NCBI GenBank assembly: GCA_035772735.1
Contig: JASDFA010000003.1
Span: 129,711,001-129,775,000 of the forward strand
From: Datura wrightii
Taxonomy: Eukaryota; Streptophyta; Magnoliopsida; Solanales; Solanaceae
Length of the DNA: 64,000 nucleotides
Direction: 5' to 3'
Of the stretch, positions 45,401 through 56,470 are shown in pieces. The translations under genes were made by a program, and so were the position numbers. The stretch's first letter is position 1; each line of letters starts with the position of its first letter. The notes below the pieces were generated by a model, which saw only the letters and a program-made list of their open reading frames with translations, was not told the origin of the DNA and searched no databases.

Positions 45401-45650
45401 TCAGGCGACAAGTATGTCTGTATTATTGTTTATGCAGTACTTTATAGTTGTGTATGTATAAATGAGAAAGATTGATGTTTAGCTATCAAGTGAATCTTAA
45501 GTATTGTGTGCAGTACCTGTATTGGACTTTTCTGCATTTTAGGTTTTTGGTATAGTCAATATTACAGGGGAAACTCTGCCGAAATTTGTCTAAATAAGTA
45601 AGTTGAGAAGTCCTCTAGATAGCAGTTTCCAGTCGAGGATGAATGTTCTT

Positions 45651-45663
45651 AAGGGGGGGAGAA
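45651..45663 (+). other. Polypurine tract, Tek-4 copy a
   Basis: AAGGGGGGGAGAA abuts the LTR 2 start. Copy b has the same tract at 53510-53522. Confidence 0.85.
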
Positions 45664-48262
45664 TGTTATACCCCGTAAGATTCCCGGCACCTAGATGGAC
45701 TATTCACTTGTTGGTTAAGCATATTTGAAAGCCATACGTGCTAGGGGAAGGCCCGGGAAAGGATCGGAAGAGGAATCTGTCGAACCATCACGGAAGGAGC
45801 TGGGGCAGAGCCCCTCCGCGATGGCAGCGTGTCACGGAGGCGGGGCCACCGCATTGGCTCTATGACACGTTGGGCCTGTCCAGGCCCAAGTATATAAAGC
45901 CCCACTTCGGTTTTAAATGAAATAATTCTCATAATTTCCAGCGAAAACATAGAGAAAAACCAGAGAGGAAAAAGGAACGAAGGTTTCTTGATAATTTCCT
46001 TCCGATTACGTCGTCAAACGTAGTCCAAACTCAAATTAACCTCAGGTACCGAGGTATTTAGCAGCAGGGAGCATTCCTACAGATTTTGTTTCGCAAAATA
46101 CGGCCGACGAATCGTCGTGCTATCGGGCTAAGGTAAGTGGAATTGCTCCAAACTAGTGTCTACGTGTTCCTGGCTATGAAGTGAATACTTCTCCCTTATG
46201 GATTTCTGGAAAATAGCAAGTTTTCGACCGTCTTTCAATAAACCTAAGTTTAGGCTATAATAAGTGATGCCGTCCTCCAGAATAATGTTGTATTTAGTAC
46301 TAATTGACGTGTTTATGAATGCAGTTGGGGAGATTTAGCTGGAATACTGACCGAGCCTCATTCGACAGTCGGATAACTCGAGGTTAAGGTATGTGAAGTT
46401 GTTCTTCGGCAAGTTAGTAAGCCTTAGCTTGGTAAATCATAGTAAACTCCGCATTTGAAACTCTCGGAGTTGAATGTTGAGAATTAAGCGAGTCTAATAG
46501 ACTCTGAGTTGTGTTGCCGTATTGTTATTAGTCCGAAAGTTAGTAAAGCATGCGCCAAAGGACGAGCTAGCATTCCAGATCCAGTATAGCTTATTGTATG
46601 ATTAGCAAGCATGTTGTAGAATAAAAAGATACAGATTTTCAGAATAAAAGCTAATAAAGTTAAATCAGATAGACAGACAGTTTTATGGCTATAGATTAGC
46701 CATTCAGACAGATAGTATCCTGGCTACAGATTAGCCAAGCAGTTGAATAAAGATTTCAGAATCATTATAATCAGTAAAGAATCAGTTTAGTATAGAGACA
46801 GATCAGAATAAGAAATCAGATTTCAGATAGTCTTTTTCAGTTATACATGCTTGCTATCTATATATGCTATTTGTTTGTTGAGACTTGATGTGGTGTGAGG
46901 GCACCTTATTGAGCGTCCTCGCCGCCCCTGGGTTGTTAATCGTGTCGCCCACTGAGCGGGTGGGTTTTACATCACTCCGAGGGGTGGCATGCCGTCCCCA
47001 GCTTGGACGAAGATGGGATGAAGCTTTCCCCATAGCTACAACTCCGGTTTCAGATAGCCCTGTTGAGTTTTGTGTCCAGGGAACCAGACCCTATCTGTTA
47101 CTGTCTATACATTCAGTTATTATAGGTGTAGCTCCGGTTTCACATAGCCCCGTTGAGTTTGTGTCCGGGGATTCAGACCCTATCTGTTACTGTTTACACA
47201 GGAGTCCTCTGGACCCAGACACGGTTGCTTATATTGGAGGCTATGGCCCGAGCCAGAAACCCAGGGGGCCGGTAGAGGAGCTCCGAAGTGAGCAAATGAG
47301 TAGAGTGTCTTATTTTTGGCTGGTTTTGACCCGGGTAGGGGTATATAGATTGTTTGCTTGTTTGGCGCCATCCGGCTTATGGGGGTTGGTATTGGCTCTT
47401 GCTTGCTAAATGTATATGTATTTATGTGCTTTATATATATTAGTTAATAGACAGTAGGCCGCCGTGACTACAGACACGCTCCTGCCTATCAGTGCAGAAA
47501 GTTTTGATCTAGTTCCTATCATCTCTTCAGATTCAGTTATCTTATGCTCACAGACTTGTTAGTTATGTTATCTGTATTCAGTTGTATTATTTCAGTTGCT
47601 TTGCATACTCGGTACCAGTGGTACTGACGCCCGGTGGGGCACTGCATTACTTGCCTGCAGGTACTCATAGACGAGGTGGCGATCCCTCGTGATCCTAGCC
47701 AGCGCAGAGTCATCAGCTCCTGTCATCCGGAGCTTGATATTTCAGAGGTTTATATCATTCCTTTTGTTGTAAAGTATGGGTAGGCCGGCGCCCTATCCCG
47801 ACCATCTTATTAGTATTCTTAGAGACTTGCAGTCTGTATATATTTCCCTATGGTCAGTTAAGCCGTTCGTGTGAGGCCATGAAGTTTGTTATAGCTGTTT
47901 AGCATGTCAGTTTATGTTGGCCGTGTGAGGCCTTATCTAGTCAGTAGTGGTGACCTTGCCGGTCATGTAGTTATTCAGTATTCCATTGTTGAGTTACAGA
48001 TAACTAGACAGCATAGTGGCCTTGTCGGCCCGCATAGGTTCCTTGTTACGAGTATGTTTCTGGTTAGCTGTTATTATAGGTACAGGTGGCTATAGGCCCA
48101 GTTGGTCAGAGGCTGTGTTTACAGCCGTTATATAGCCCTTTGTTTCCAGAATCTTAGTTAGAGCCAGCCAGGCACCAGATGTGCTCAGGCTCAGTTGTCT
48201 ATCAGTTCAGGTCCTACTAGGGCACCAGGTGCCAGTCATACCCCCCAAGGCAGGGCGTGACA
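45664..48262 (+). repeat. Tek-4 LTR 2 (shared middle LTR)
   Basis: 2599 bp. Over its left part it shares variants with LTR 3 against LTR 1. After about 47700 it differs from LTR 1 at only 8 of 563 positions counted by eye. Two small deletions are private: about 9 bp near 46262 and about 25 bp near 47035. A TATA box lies at 45891-45899. Confidence 0.94.
46885..47409 (+). other. Open frame inside Tek-4 LTR 2 (unlikely gene)
   Basis: A 174-codon open frame created by the LTR 2 deletion. Its C-terminal 82 codons (MSGDSDPICYCLHR to GLVLALAC) are also open in LTR 1 (39302-39550) and LTR 3 (55048-55296), with a hydrophobic end. It lies across the 90 bp repeat. There is no homology I recognise; I list it only because it stays open in all three LTRs. 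Confidence 0.2.
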
Positions 48263-48266
48263 AACT

Positions 48267-48278
48267 TGGTATCAGAGC
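48267..48278 (+). other. Primer binding site, Tek-4 copy b
   Basis: TGGTATCAGAGC after LTR 2, identical in sequence and spacing to copy a. It shows the middle LTR can act as a 5' LTR. Confidence 0.93.
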
Positions 48279-48477
48279 AGGTCGTGTCCCAGGGAGTCTG
48301 CAAGCCATGCTAAGTAGAGTCTTGTCTATAGATGTGTTGTTCACCACATACTATAGGCAGGAGGCTGCGAGGCATGATAGGATGGTTACTCTTGTTTCAT
48401 ACTCAGTTGTGCCATAGCACAGTACAGTATAGGGTCGAGTTCCTAAAACTTATCATATCCTTTGTCTACAGAAAAGA

Positions 48478-49861
48478 ATGGTAGATCAGCGACACCCTGC
48501 CACAGGCCGGAGATTAGACACAGCAGTAGGAGAAGGCACCAGCAGGATGCCTCAGCTTCAGTCAGAGTCATCCCGATCTTAGGGCGATATAGAGGCTTCA
48601 TCACAGCCCTCTCAGCAGTCCCCCTCACATCAAGAGCCGTTGGGCACTACATCGCCCCCGATAGCTCCTGTGCCTTCGCCATCGGATCAGGAGGTTCGTA
48701 GTGCTGTGGTTATGTTGGCACAGATGATGGCCACCCAACGCCAGCCAGTGCCACCTATAGCAGCAGAGCCTTCAGGTGGGTCAGGTAGTTCCAGTGTCAG
48801 GGAATATTTTGGCACTAGTTCCTCCATCTGGTTCAGATCAGGCAGATAACCCTCAGGACTTTCTAGATCAGATGCAGAGAATTTTCCGGGTTATGCATGT
48901 GACCCCTTCAGAGTCTGTTGAGTTGGCAGTGTTCCGGTTGCGGGACATAGCAGTACTATGGTACGAGAGTTGGGAAAGGTCCCGAGGGAGAGATGTTACC
49001 CCTCTGACCTAGACCAGCTTCTCGGAGGCCTTCCTGGATTGTTACTTGCCACGAGAGATCCAACAGGCCCGGATGGATCAGTTTTTGCATCTGGAGAAGG
49101 GGTGAGGAGCGTACGCGAGTATGCGTTACAGTTTGACTCCTTAGCCTGGTATGCTCCAGCATTTGTTGACACTATGCCAGCCAGAGTTCACAGATTTATT
49201 ATGGGTCTGAACTTGGAATATACTGAGGCATGTATGACGGCTACGTTACGAGAGGATATGGATGTCGCCCGAGTACAGGCCTTTGCTCAGACCATTGAGG
49301 GTCTTAGACAGCGGCAACAGAATAGTAGACAGACCATTCAAGAACAGCGCCGCAGAGACGGATCAAACGAGCTGCAAAGGGAAGTTCAAAGAGGACCCAG
49401 GCCTCGACTATCACATAGACCCCCTAGACCCCCACCTCCACCACAGCAGCAGCAGCGAGGTAGATATGTTGGTAGAGGGCAGTAAGAGCCCAGTGGCAGT
49501 TCTAGAATAGTAGAATCTCCGCAGCAGAGAAGGGGAGAGCAGAGCAAATTTGCACCCTCACCCTATCCCTATTGTAATCGACCACACTCCGGAGCTTGTA
49601 GATATGGCTCCACTGGGTGTTATATTTGCGGACAGGAGGAGCATCGGATGAGAGATTGTCCGACTAGAGGTCAGGGGAGTAGAGACAGTCAGGATAGGGG
49701 ATCCGCAGGGCCACGAGCCCCTGCAGCCTCAGCGGGGCGTGGGCCTTCAGCTTCAGTAGGCAGAGGCCGAGGCAGATCAGGAGCTTCCAGTCCAGGTACG
49801 GGTTCAAGCCGTACTTATGCACTACCAGGGTGGCATGATTCAGAGGCGTCTCCAGATGTAG
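48478..49861 (+). pseudogene. gag: Tek-4 copy b gag
   Basis: ATG 48478 opens MVDQRHPATGRRLDTAVGEG. The frame stays open from 48640 for 69 codons until the frame change shared with copy a near 48800. The capsid-like part resumes as DNPQDFLDQMQRIFRVMHVT, and VREYALQFDSLAWYAPAF with MPARVHRFIMGLNLEY follows after the second shared frame change near 49105. A zinc knuckle CYICGQEEHRMRDC is intact near 49618-49659. Stops private to copy b are TAG near 48579 and near 49012. Confidence 0.86.
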
Positions 49862-50755
49862 TGACAGGTATGCTGACTATCTGTTCATGCCCTGCTTATG
49901 TATTGATTGATCCAGGATCCACCTTGTCATATATTACCCCATTTGTGGCACGAAAGTTCAATATTGCACCAGAATTATTACAGCAGCCCTTCTCAGTATC
50001 CACGCCCGTCGGTGACTCTATTATAGCTAGCAGAATTTACCGAGGGTGTATGGTGGAGGTTGCTGACCGCCAGACTATGGTAGATCTGGTAGAGCTAGAA
50101 ATGATAGACTTCAATGCCATAATGGGTATGGATTGGCTAGTGCCGTGCTATGCCAACGTAGAATGTTGGACCAAGATGGTCCGATTCCACTTTCCAGGGG
50201 AGGCAGTGCGAGAGTGGAAAGGCAGCACAGTTACTCCAAAAGGTAGGTTTATTTCCTACCTCCAGGGGAGGAAATTGATAACTAAGGGATGTATCTACCA
50301 CCTAGTAAGAGTTCAGGATGTTCGGGCAGAATCCCCAACACTTCAATCTGTTCCGGTGGTGAACGAGTTCCTTGGTGTGTTTCCCGATGAGTTACCTGGT
50401 GTTCCCCCAGAAAGGGAAATAGATTTCGCTATTGATTTATTACCAGGCACTCAGCCTATATCAAGTCCTCCTTATCGTATGGATCCTGCAGAACTTAGAG
50501 AGATGAAGGAGCAGTTGAAAGATTTGTTAGATAAAGGTTTCATCAGGCCGAGTACTTCACCATGGGGTGCGCCAGTTCTATTTGTGAGGAAGAAAGATTG
50601 TTTGCTCCGTATGTGTATAGATTATTGGCAGTTGAACAAAGCTATAGTAAAGAATAAGTATCCGCTTCCCAGAATAGATGATTTGTTTGATCAGCTACAA
50701 GGGGCCAGATACTTTTCTAAGATTGACTTGCGGTCCGAATATCACCAGGTTTGAG
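49648..50755 (+). pseudogene. pol: Tek-4 copy b protease and RT N-terminal part (open 368 codons)
   Basis: One open frame runs from the zinc knuckle through the protease (VLIDPGSTLSYITPFVARKF, DFNAIMGMDWLVPCYANVEC) and linker (KGCIYHLVRVQD) into RT (FIRPSTSPWGAPVLFVRKKD, CIDYWQLNKAIVKNKYPLPR, FSKIDLRSEYHQV). It ends at the TGA shared with copy a. CIDYWQ has Trp where most relatives have Arg, again shared by both copies. Confidence 0.9.
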
Positions 50756-51687
50756 TTCGTGAAAGAGATATTCCCAAAACGGCATTCAGGACCCGATATG
50801 GACACTTTGAATTTCTAGTTATGTCCTTTGGGTTAACGAATGCCCCAGTAGTATTCATGGACCTGATGAACAGTATTTTTAGACCATACCTGGACCTGTT
50901 CGTGATCGTGTTCATTGATGATATTCTGGTGTATTCTCGCTCTGAAGCAGATCACCGGACTCATTTACAGACAGTGCTCCAGATTCTCAGGGACCGCCAG
51001 TTATATGCTAAGTTCTCCAAGTGTGAATTCTGGCTTAACTCAGTAGCCTTCCTAGGGCATATTGTGTCGAATGCTGGTATACAGGTTGACAAGCAGAAAA
51101 TAGAAGCAGTCAAATCATGGCCTAGACCTACTACTCCGACTGAAGTCCGTAGCTTTCTGGGATTAGCGGGATATTACAGGAGGTTTGTTGAAGGGTTCTC
51201 TACTGTAGCAGCACCTCTGACTAAACTGACGCAGAAAGCAGCAAAGTTTCAGTGGACAGAGGCATGCGAGCAGAGCTTCCAGGAACTGAAAGACAGATTA
51301 ACCTCCGCCCCAATGCTAGAATTGCCGGAAGGTACAGAGGGTTATTCAGTATATTGCGACGCATTAGGCATTGGGTTGGGTTGTGTGTTGATGCAGCATG
51401 GTAAGGTGATTGCGTATGCTTTCAGGCAGCTGAAGAAACACGAAAAGAATTACCCTACCCACGACCTGGAGTTAGCCGCAGTGATCCACGCCTTGAAAAT
51501 GTGGAGACATTACTTGTATGGCGTCCATGTTGATAGTTTTACAGATCACAAGAGCCTACAGTATATCTTCACTCAGAGGGAGTTGAATCTGCGGCAACGT
51601 CGCTGGTTGGAGCTGTTAAAGGATTATGACGTGAATATTCTGTACCACCCGGGAAAAGCCAATGTTGTAGCAGATGCTCTCAGTTGA
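50756..51687 (+). pseudogene. pol: Tek-4 copy b RT palm to RNase H (open)
   Basis: An open frame (288 codons from the ATG at 50821) directly after the shared TGA, in the same frame. RT catalytic FIDD is intact at 50911-50922 in VIVFIDDILVYSRSEADH. Then FLGHIVSNAGIQVDKQKIEA, SFLGLAGYYRRFVEGFSTVA and RNase H (VYCDALGIGLGCVLMQHG, HDLELAAVIHALKMWRHYL). It ends in a TGA at 51685-51687 shared with copy a. Apart from the two shared TGA codons, this is the best preserved RT in the window. Confidence 0.9.
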
Positions 51688-51693
51688 AAGTCC

Positions 51694-53259
51694 ATGGGGA
51701 GTTTGGTGTATTTGCAGCCCGAGCAGCGGGAATTGGTCAGGGAGATACATCAGTTAGCTAGCCTAGTTGTTCGTGTAGCAGAAATAGAGGACGGTAGAGC
51801 GGTAATTCAAAACACCGCCGTGTCATCATTAGTTATGGAAGTGAAAGAACGGCAATATGAGGATCCTGACCTAATTCAGCTCAAAGACAGAATCCAACAG
51901 GGTAAAGCACCAGATTTTCAGGTAACTGAGGAAGAAGTGTAGTTATGTAAAGGCCGCCTATGTGTTCCAGATGCTTTAGGGCTCCGCCAGCAGATTATGA
52001 ACGAGGTACATCACGCCCGTTATTCTCTTCACCCCCAGTGCGACGAAAATGTACCATGATTTCAAGGAAAACTACTGGTGGCCAAGTATGAAAAGAGAAA
52101 TTGCTGAATTTGTAGCCTAGTGTCCTAACTGCCAACAGGTGAAAGCAGAACATCAGAAACCAGGAGGGCTAACTCAGGACATAGCTGTGCCTCTCTGGAA
52201 ATGGGAAGCAATAAATATGGATTTTGTAGTAGGATTACCCCGTACTAGACACATACATGATTCTATATGGGTGATAGTTGACAGATTGACAAAATCAGCT
52301 CATTTCCTGCCAGTAAGAACTACTTTCTCGGCCGAAGATTATGCGGAGTTGTATATCCGAGAAATAGTTAGGTTGCATGGAGTACCAGTATCCATTACTT
52401 CAGATAGAGGAGCACAGTTTACAGCTAGATTTTGGCAGTCATTTCAGAGAGGTCTGGGAACGCAGATTAATTTGAGCACCGCATTCCACCCTCAGACAGA
52501 TGGACAGGCTGAACGCACAATTCCGACGCTCGAGGACATGCTACGAGCGTGTGTGTTAGATTTTGGAGGTAGCTGGGATGAGCATTTGCCGTTAATTGAA
52601 TTTGCTTATAATAACAGCTATCACTCAGCCATCCAGATGACGCCTTTCGAGGCATTATACGGGCGAAAATGCAGATCGCCGATTGGCTGGTTCGAAATAG
52701 GAGAATCAGCGTTGGTTGGGCCAGACATTGTTCAGCAGTCAGAGGAAAAGGTAAAGCTTATCCGAGAACGCTTACTTACTGCACAGAGCCGCCAGAAATC
52801 ATATGCAGATGTGCGGTGCAGAGACTTGGAATTTGATGTAAATGACTGGGTATTTCTGAAAGTATCTCCGATGAAAGGGGTGATGAGGTTCGGCAAGAAA
52901 GGTAAGCTCAGTCCGAGGTTTGTTGGGCCTTATCAGATTCGTCGAAGGATAGGCCGAGTAGCATATGAGTTGAACTTGCCTCCAGAATTGGAATCTGTTC
53001 ATCCGGTATTTCAGTATCTATGCTGAGAAAATGCATAGGAGACCCGTCCAGAGTAGTCCCAGTCCAGGATATTCAGGTTACGAAAGAGCTGGCCTATGAA
53101 GAGATTCCGGTAGCTATCCTAGACAGACAAATTCGTAGGTTGAGAACTAAGGATATTGCGTCTGTCAAGGTATTGTGGCGTAACAGGAACCGAGAGGAGA
53201 TGACGTGGGAGGCTGAGGAAGATATGAAGATTAGATATCCTCACTTATTCCAGGCCTAG
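51694..53259 (+). pseudogene. pol: Tek-4 copy b integrase with chromodomain-like tail
   Basis: Matches copy a with an offset of 7859 bp. Core 52139-53026 is open, with the Asp-Asp-Glu triad in INMDFVVGL, SDRGAQFTARF and QAERTIPTL. It shares with copy a the one-base insertion in the zinc-binding region, the TAG in VA-stop-CPNC and the one-base deletion after HPVFQ. A TAG near 51940 is private. From about 52254 to 53498 I saw no difference from copy a. Confidence 0.9.
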
Positions 53260-53509
53260 TCAGGCGACAAGTATGTCTGTATTATTGTTTATGCAGTACT
53301 TTATAGTTGTGTATGTATAAATGAGAAAGATTGATGTTTAGCTATCAAGTGAATCTTAAGTATTGTGTGCAGTACCTGTATTGGACTTTTCTGCATTTTA
53401 GGTTTTTGGTATAGTCAATATTACAGGGGAAACTCTGCCGAAATTTGTCTAAATAAGTAAGTTGAGAAGTCCTCTAGATAGCAGTTTCCAGTCGAGGACG
53501 AATGTTCTT

Positions 53510-53522
53510 AAGGGGGGGAGAA
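53510..53522 (+). other. Polypurine tract, Tek-4 copy b
   Basis: Same AAGGGGGGGAGAA tract as in copy a, abutting LTR 3. Confidence 0.85.
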
Positions 53523-55602
53523 TGTTATACCCCGTAAGATTCCCGGCACCTAGATGGACTATTCACTTGTTGGTTAAGCATATTTGAAAGCCATACGTGC
53601 TAGGGGAAGGCCCGGGAAAGGATCGGAAGAGTAATCTGTCGAACCATCACGGAAGGAGCTGGGGCAGAGCCCCTCCGCGATGGCAGCGTGTCACGGAGGC
53701 GGGGCCACCGCGTTGGCTCTATGACACGTTGGGCCTGTCCAGGCCCAAGTATATAAAGCCCCACTTCGGTTTTAAATGAAATAATTCTCATAATTTCCAG
53801 CGAAAACATAGAGAAAAACCAGAGAGGAAAAAGGAACGAAGGTTTCTTGATAATTTCCTTCCGATTACGTCGTCAAACGTAGTCCAAACTCAAATTAACC
53901 TCAGGTACCGAGGTATTTAGCAGCAGGGAGCATTCCTACGAATTTTGTTTCGCAAAATACGGCCGACGAATCGTCGTGCTATCGGGCTAAGGTAAGTGGA
54001 ATTGCTCCAAACTAGTGTCTACGTGTTCCTGGCTGTGAAGTGAATACTGCTCCCTTATGGATTTCTGGAAAATAGCAAGTTTTCAACCGTCTTTCGATAA
54101 ACCTAAGTTTAGGCTATAATTATATCGAAAGTGATGCCGTCCTCCAGAATAATGTTGTATTTAGTACTAATTGACGTGTTTATGAATGCAGTTGGGGAGA
54201 TTTAGCTGGAATACTGACCGAGCCTCATTCGACAGTCGGATAACTCAAGGTTAAGGTATGTGAAGTTGTTCTTCGGCAAGTTAGTAAGCCTTAGCTTGGT
54301 AAATCATAGTAAACTCCGCATTTGAAACTCTCGGAGTTGAATGTTGAGAATTAAGCGAGTCTAATAGACTCTGAGTTGTGTTGCCGTATTGTTATTAGTC
54401 CGAAAGTTAGTAAAGCATGCGCCAAAGGGCGAGCTAGCATTCCAGATCCAGTATAGCTTATTGTATGATTAGCAAGCATGTTGTAGAATAAAAAGATACA
54501 GATTTTCAGAATAAAGGCTAATAAAGTAAAATCAGATAGACAGACAGTTTTATGGCTATAGATTAGCCATTCAGACAGATAATATCCTGGCTACAGATTA
54601 GCCAAGCAGTTGAATAAAGATTTCAGAATCAGTATAATCAGTAAAGAATCAGTTCAGTATAGAAACAGATCAGAATAAGAAATCAGATTTCAAATAGTCT
54701 TTTTCAGTTATACATGCTTGCTATCTATATGTGCTATTTGTTTGTTGAGACTTGATGTGGCGTGAGGGCACCTTATTGAGCGTCCTCGCCGCCCCTGGGT
54801 TGTTAATCATGTCACCCACTGAGCGGGTGGGTTTTACATCACTCCGAGGGGTGGCATGCCGTCCCCAGCTTGGACGAAGATGGGATGAAGCTTTCCCCAT
54901 AGCAGTCTGATCAGCATTACAGGTACAACTCCGGTTTCAGATAGCCCTGTTGAGTTTTGTGTCCAGGGAACCAGACCCTATCTGTTACTGTCTATACATT
55001 CAGTTATTATAGGTGTAGCTCCGGTTTCAGATAGCCCCATTGAGTTTGTGTCCGGGGATTCAGACCCTATCTGTTACTGTCTACACAGGAGTCCTCTGGA
55101 CCCAGACACGGTTTCTTATATTGGAGGCTATGGCCCGAGCCGAAAACCCAGGGGGCCGGTAGAGGAGCTCCGAAGTGAGCAAATGAGTGGAGTGACTTAT
55201 TTTTGGCTGGTTTTGACCCGGGTAGGGGTATATAGATTGTTTGCTTGTTTGGCGCCATCCGGGTTATGGGGGTTGGTATTGGCTCTTCCTTGCTAAATGT
55301 ATATGTATTTATGTGCTTTATATATATTAGTTAATAGACAGCAGGCCGCCGTGACTACAGACACGCTCCTGCCTATTAGTGCAAAAAGTTTTGATCTAGT
55401 TCCTATCAGCTCTTCAGATTCAGTTATCTTCTGCTCACAGACTTGTTAGTTATGTTATCTGTATTCAGTTGTATTATTTCAGTTGCTTTGCATACTCGGT
55501 ACCAGTGGTACTGACGCCCGATGGGGCACTGCATTACTTGCCTGCAGGTACTCATAGACGAGGAGGCGATCCCTCGTGATCCTAGCCAGCGTAGAGTCAT
55601 CA
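53523..55602 (+). repeat. Tek-4 LTR 3, truncated
   Basis: 2080 bp; the last roughly 560 bp found in LTR 1 and LTR 2 are missing. Homology ends after gagtcatca, where minus-strand Ath-4 spacer begins. No target duplication or element end is present at the junction. Confidence 0.92.
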
Positions 55603-56470
55603 AGGTGGGTACAATAATGAAAAAGAGAAACTTTCGGTTGAAAACAAAGAAATGCCTACATCCTTTCCTACAATACACGTCCTTCATTTCGTTTCGTACA
55701 CACACCAGGCAAGTTCTAGACATTTCATAATAGCATGGAATAAACAAAACCTCACCCCACATCTATTGCACATGCTCAATTCAAGACATATTCACAAACT
55801 CTTCAATCAGCTAATTACAAGAATTCAAAATTAAGCCTCAACTACACTGAATCGACTCTATGGCCTAGGTATCTCAACATATTTACACAGTTGCATGCTT
55901 TCATACAAATCACCTTTGCATTTCAAATATCATGTACAACACGCAACCAGAATTCCGCAACCATAAAGTAACTACAGGTTATGGGATGCAACCCATAAAA
56001 GAAAACAACTGAAAAATAAATGAAAATAATCTACTCCTAACGACTACATTTCCCTTAAGACAGTCGTCATCCATCCATCATAGGGAACAGTCACTAGCTA
56101 AGACTTCGGTTCAATGGGACTATTCTAGGTAAAAGAACCGAAAACAAACGCCAAGAAACCCAAGAATTGAAAAGATTTTAAAAATATCGATCATTTCGAT
56201 AAAACAAAAATATGTACAAAATCAGCTAGCAACATTCAGCAGCACCCAACAGCTTCACATTTAATTACAATACAGAACAGAAACATCACAATCACAGGGT
56301 CACAAATTTTTTTTTTGTTTTTTTCACAGGCACAACAACAGAACAGAAACATAAACAACAACACAACCAGCACCTAACTACTCCCACCCCACACTTATAT
56401 CGAACACTGTCCCCAATGTTCACAAAAATTAACATAGCACAAAAATTGGGTGGTGGAACTCCTTGATCAA
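55603..56470 (-). other. Ath-4 3' spacer, truncated
   Basis: Homologous to 2230-3100 and about 61800-62764. It includes the conserved block at about 56040-56165. The stretch ends abruptly at the Tek-4 junction, so the Ath-4 polypurine tract and 3' LTR are missing. Confidence 0.8.

Larger units (their letters stand above)
37778..55602 (+). mobile_element. Tek-4 tandem array: LTR-internal-LTR-internal-LTR
   Basis: Three LTRs (37778-40403, 45664-48262, 53523-55602) and two internal regions (40404-45663, 48263-53522) in head-to-tail order, with the middle LTR serving as 3' LTR of one copy and 5' LTR of the next. The second period is exactly 7859 bp. Each internal region starts with a Met-type primer site and ends with a polypurine tract. 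The third LTR is truncated at 55602 where minus-strand Ath-4 sequence begins. Shared lesions in both copies argue that duplication followed inactivation. Confidence 0.93.

Noticed and set aside
21951..48278. tRNA-like matches at TGGTATCAGAGC (21951, 35530, 40408, 48267)
   Set aside because: These are short primer sites complementary to a tRNA end, each directly after an LTR. There is no tRNA body or cloverleaf.
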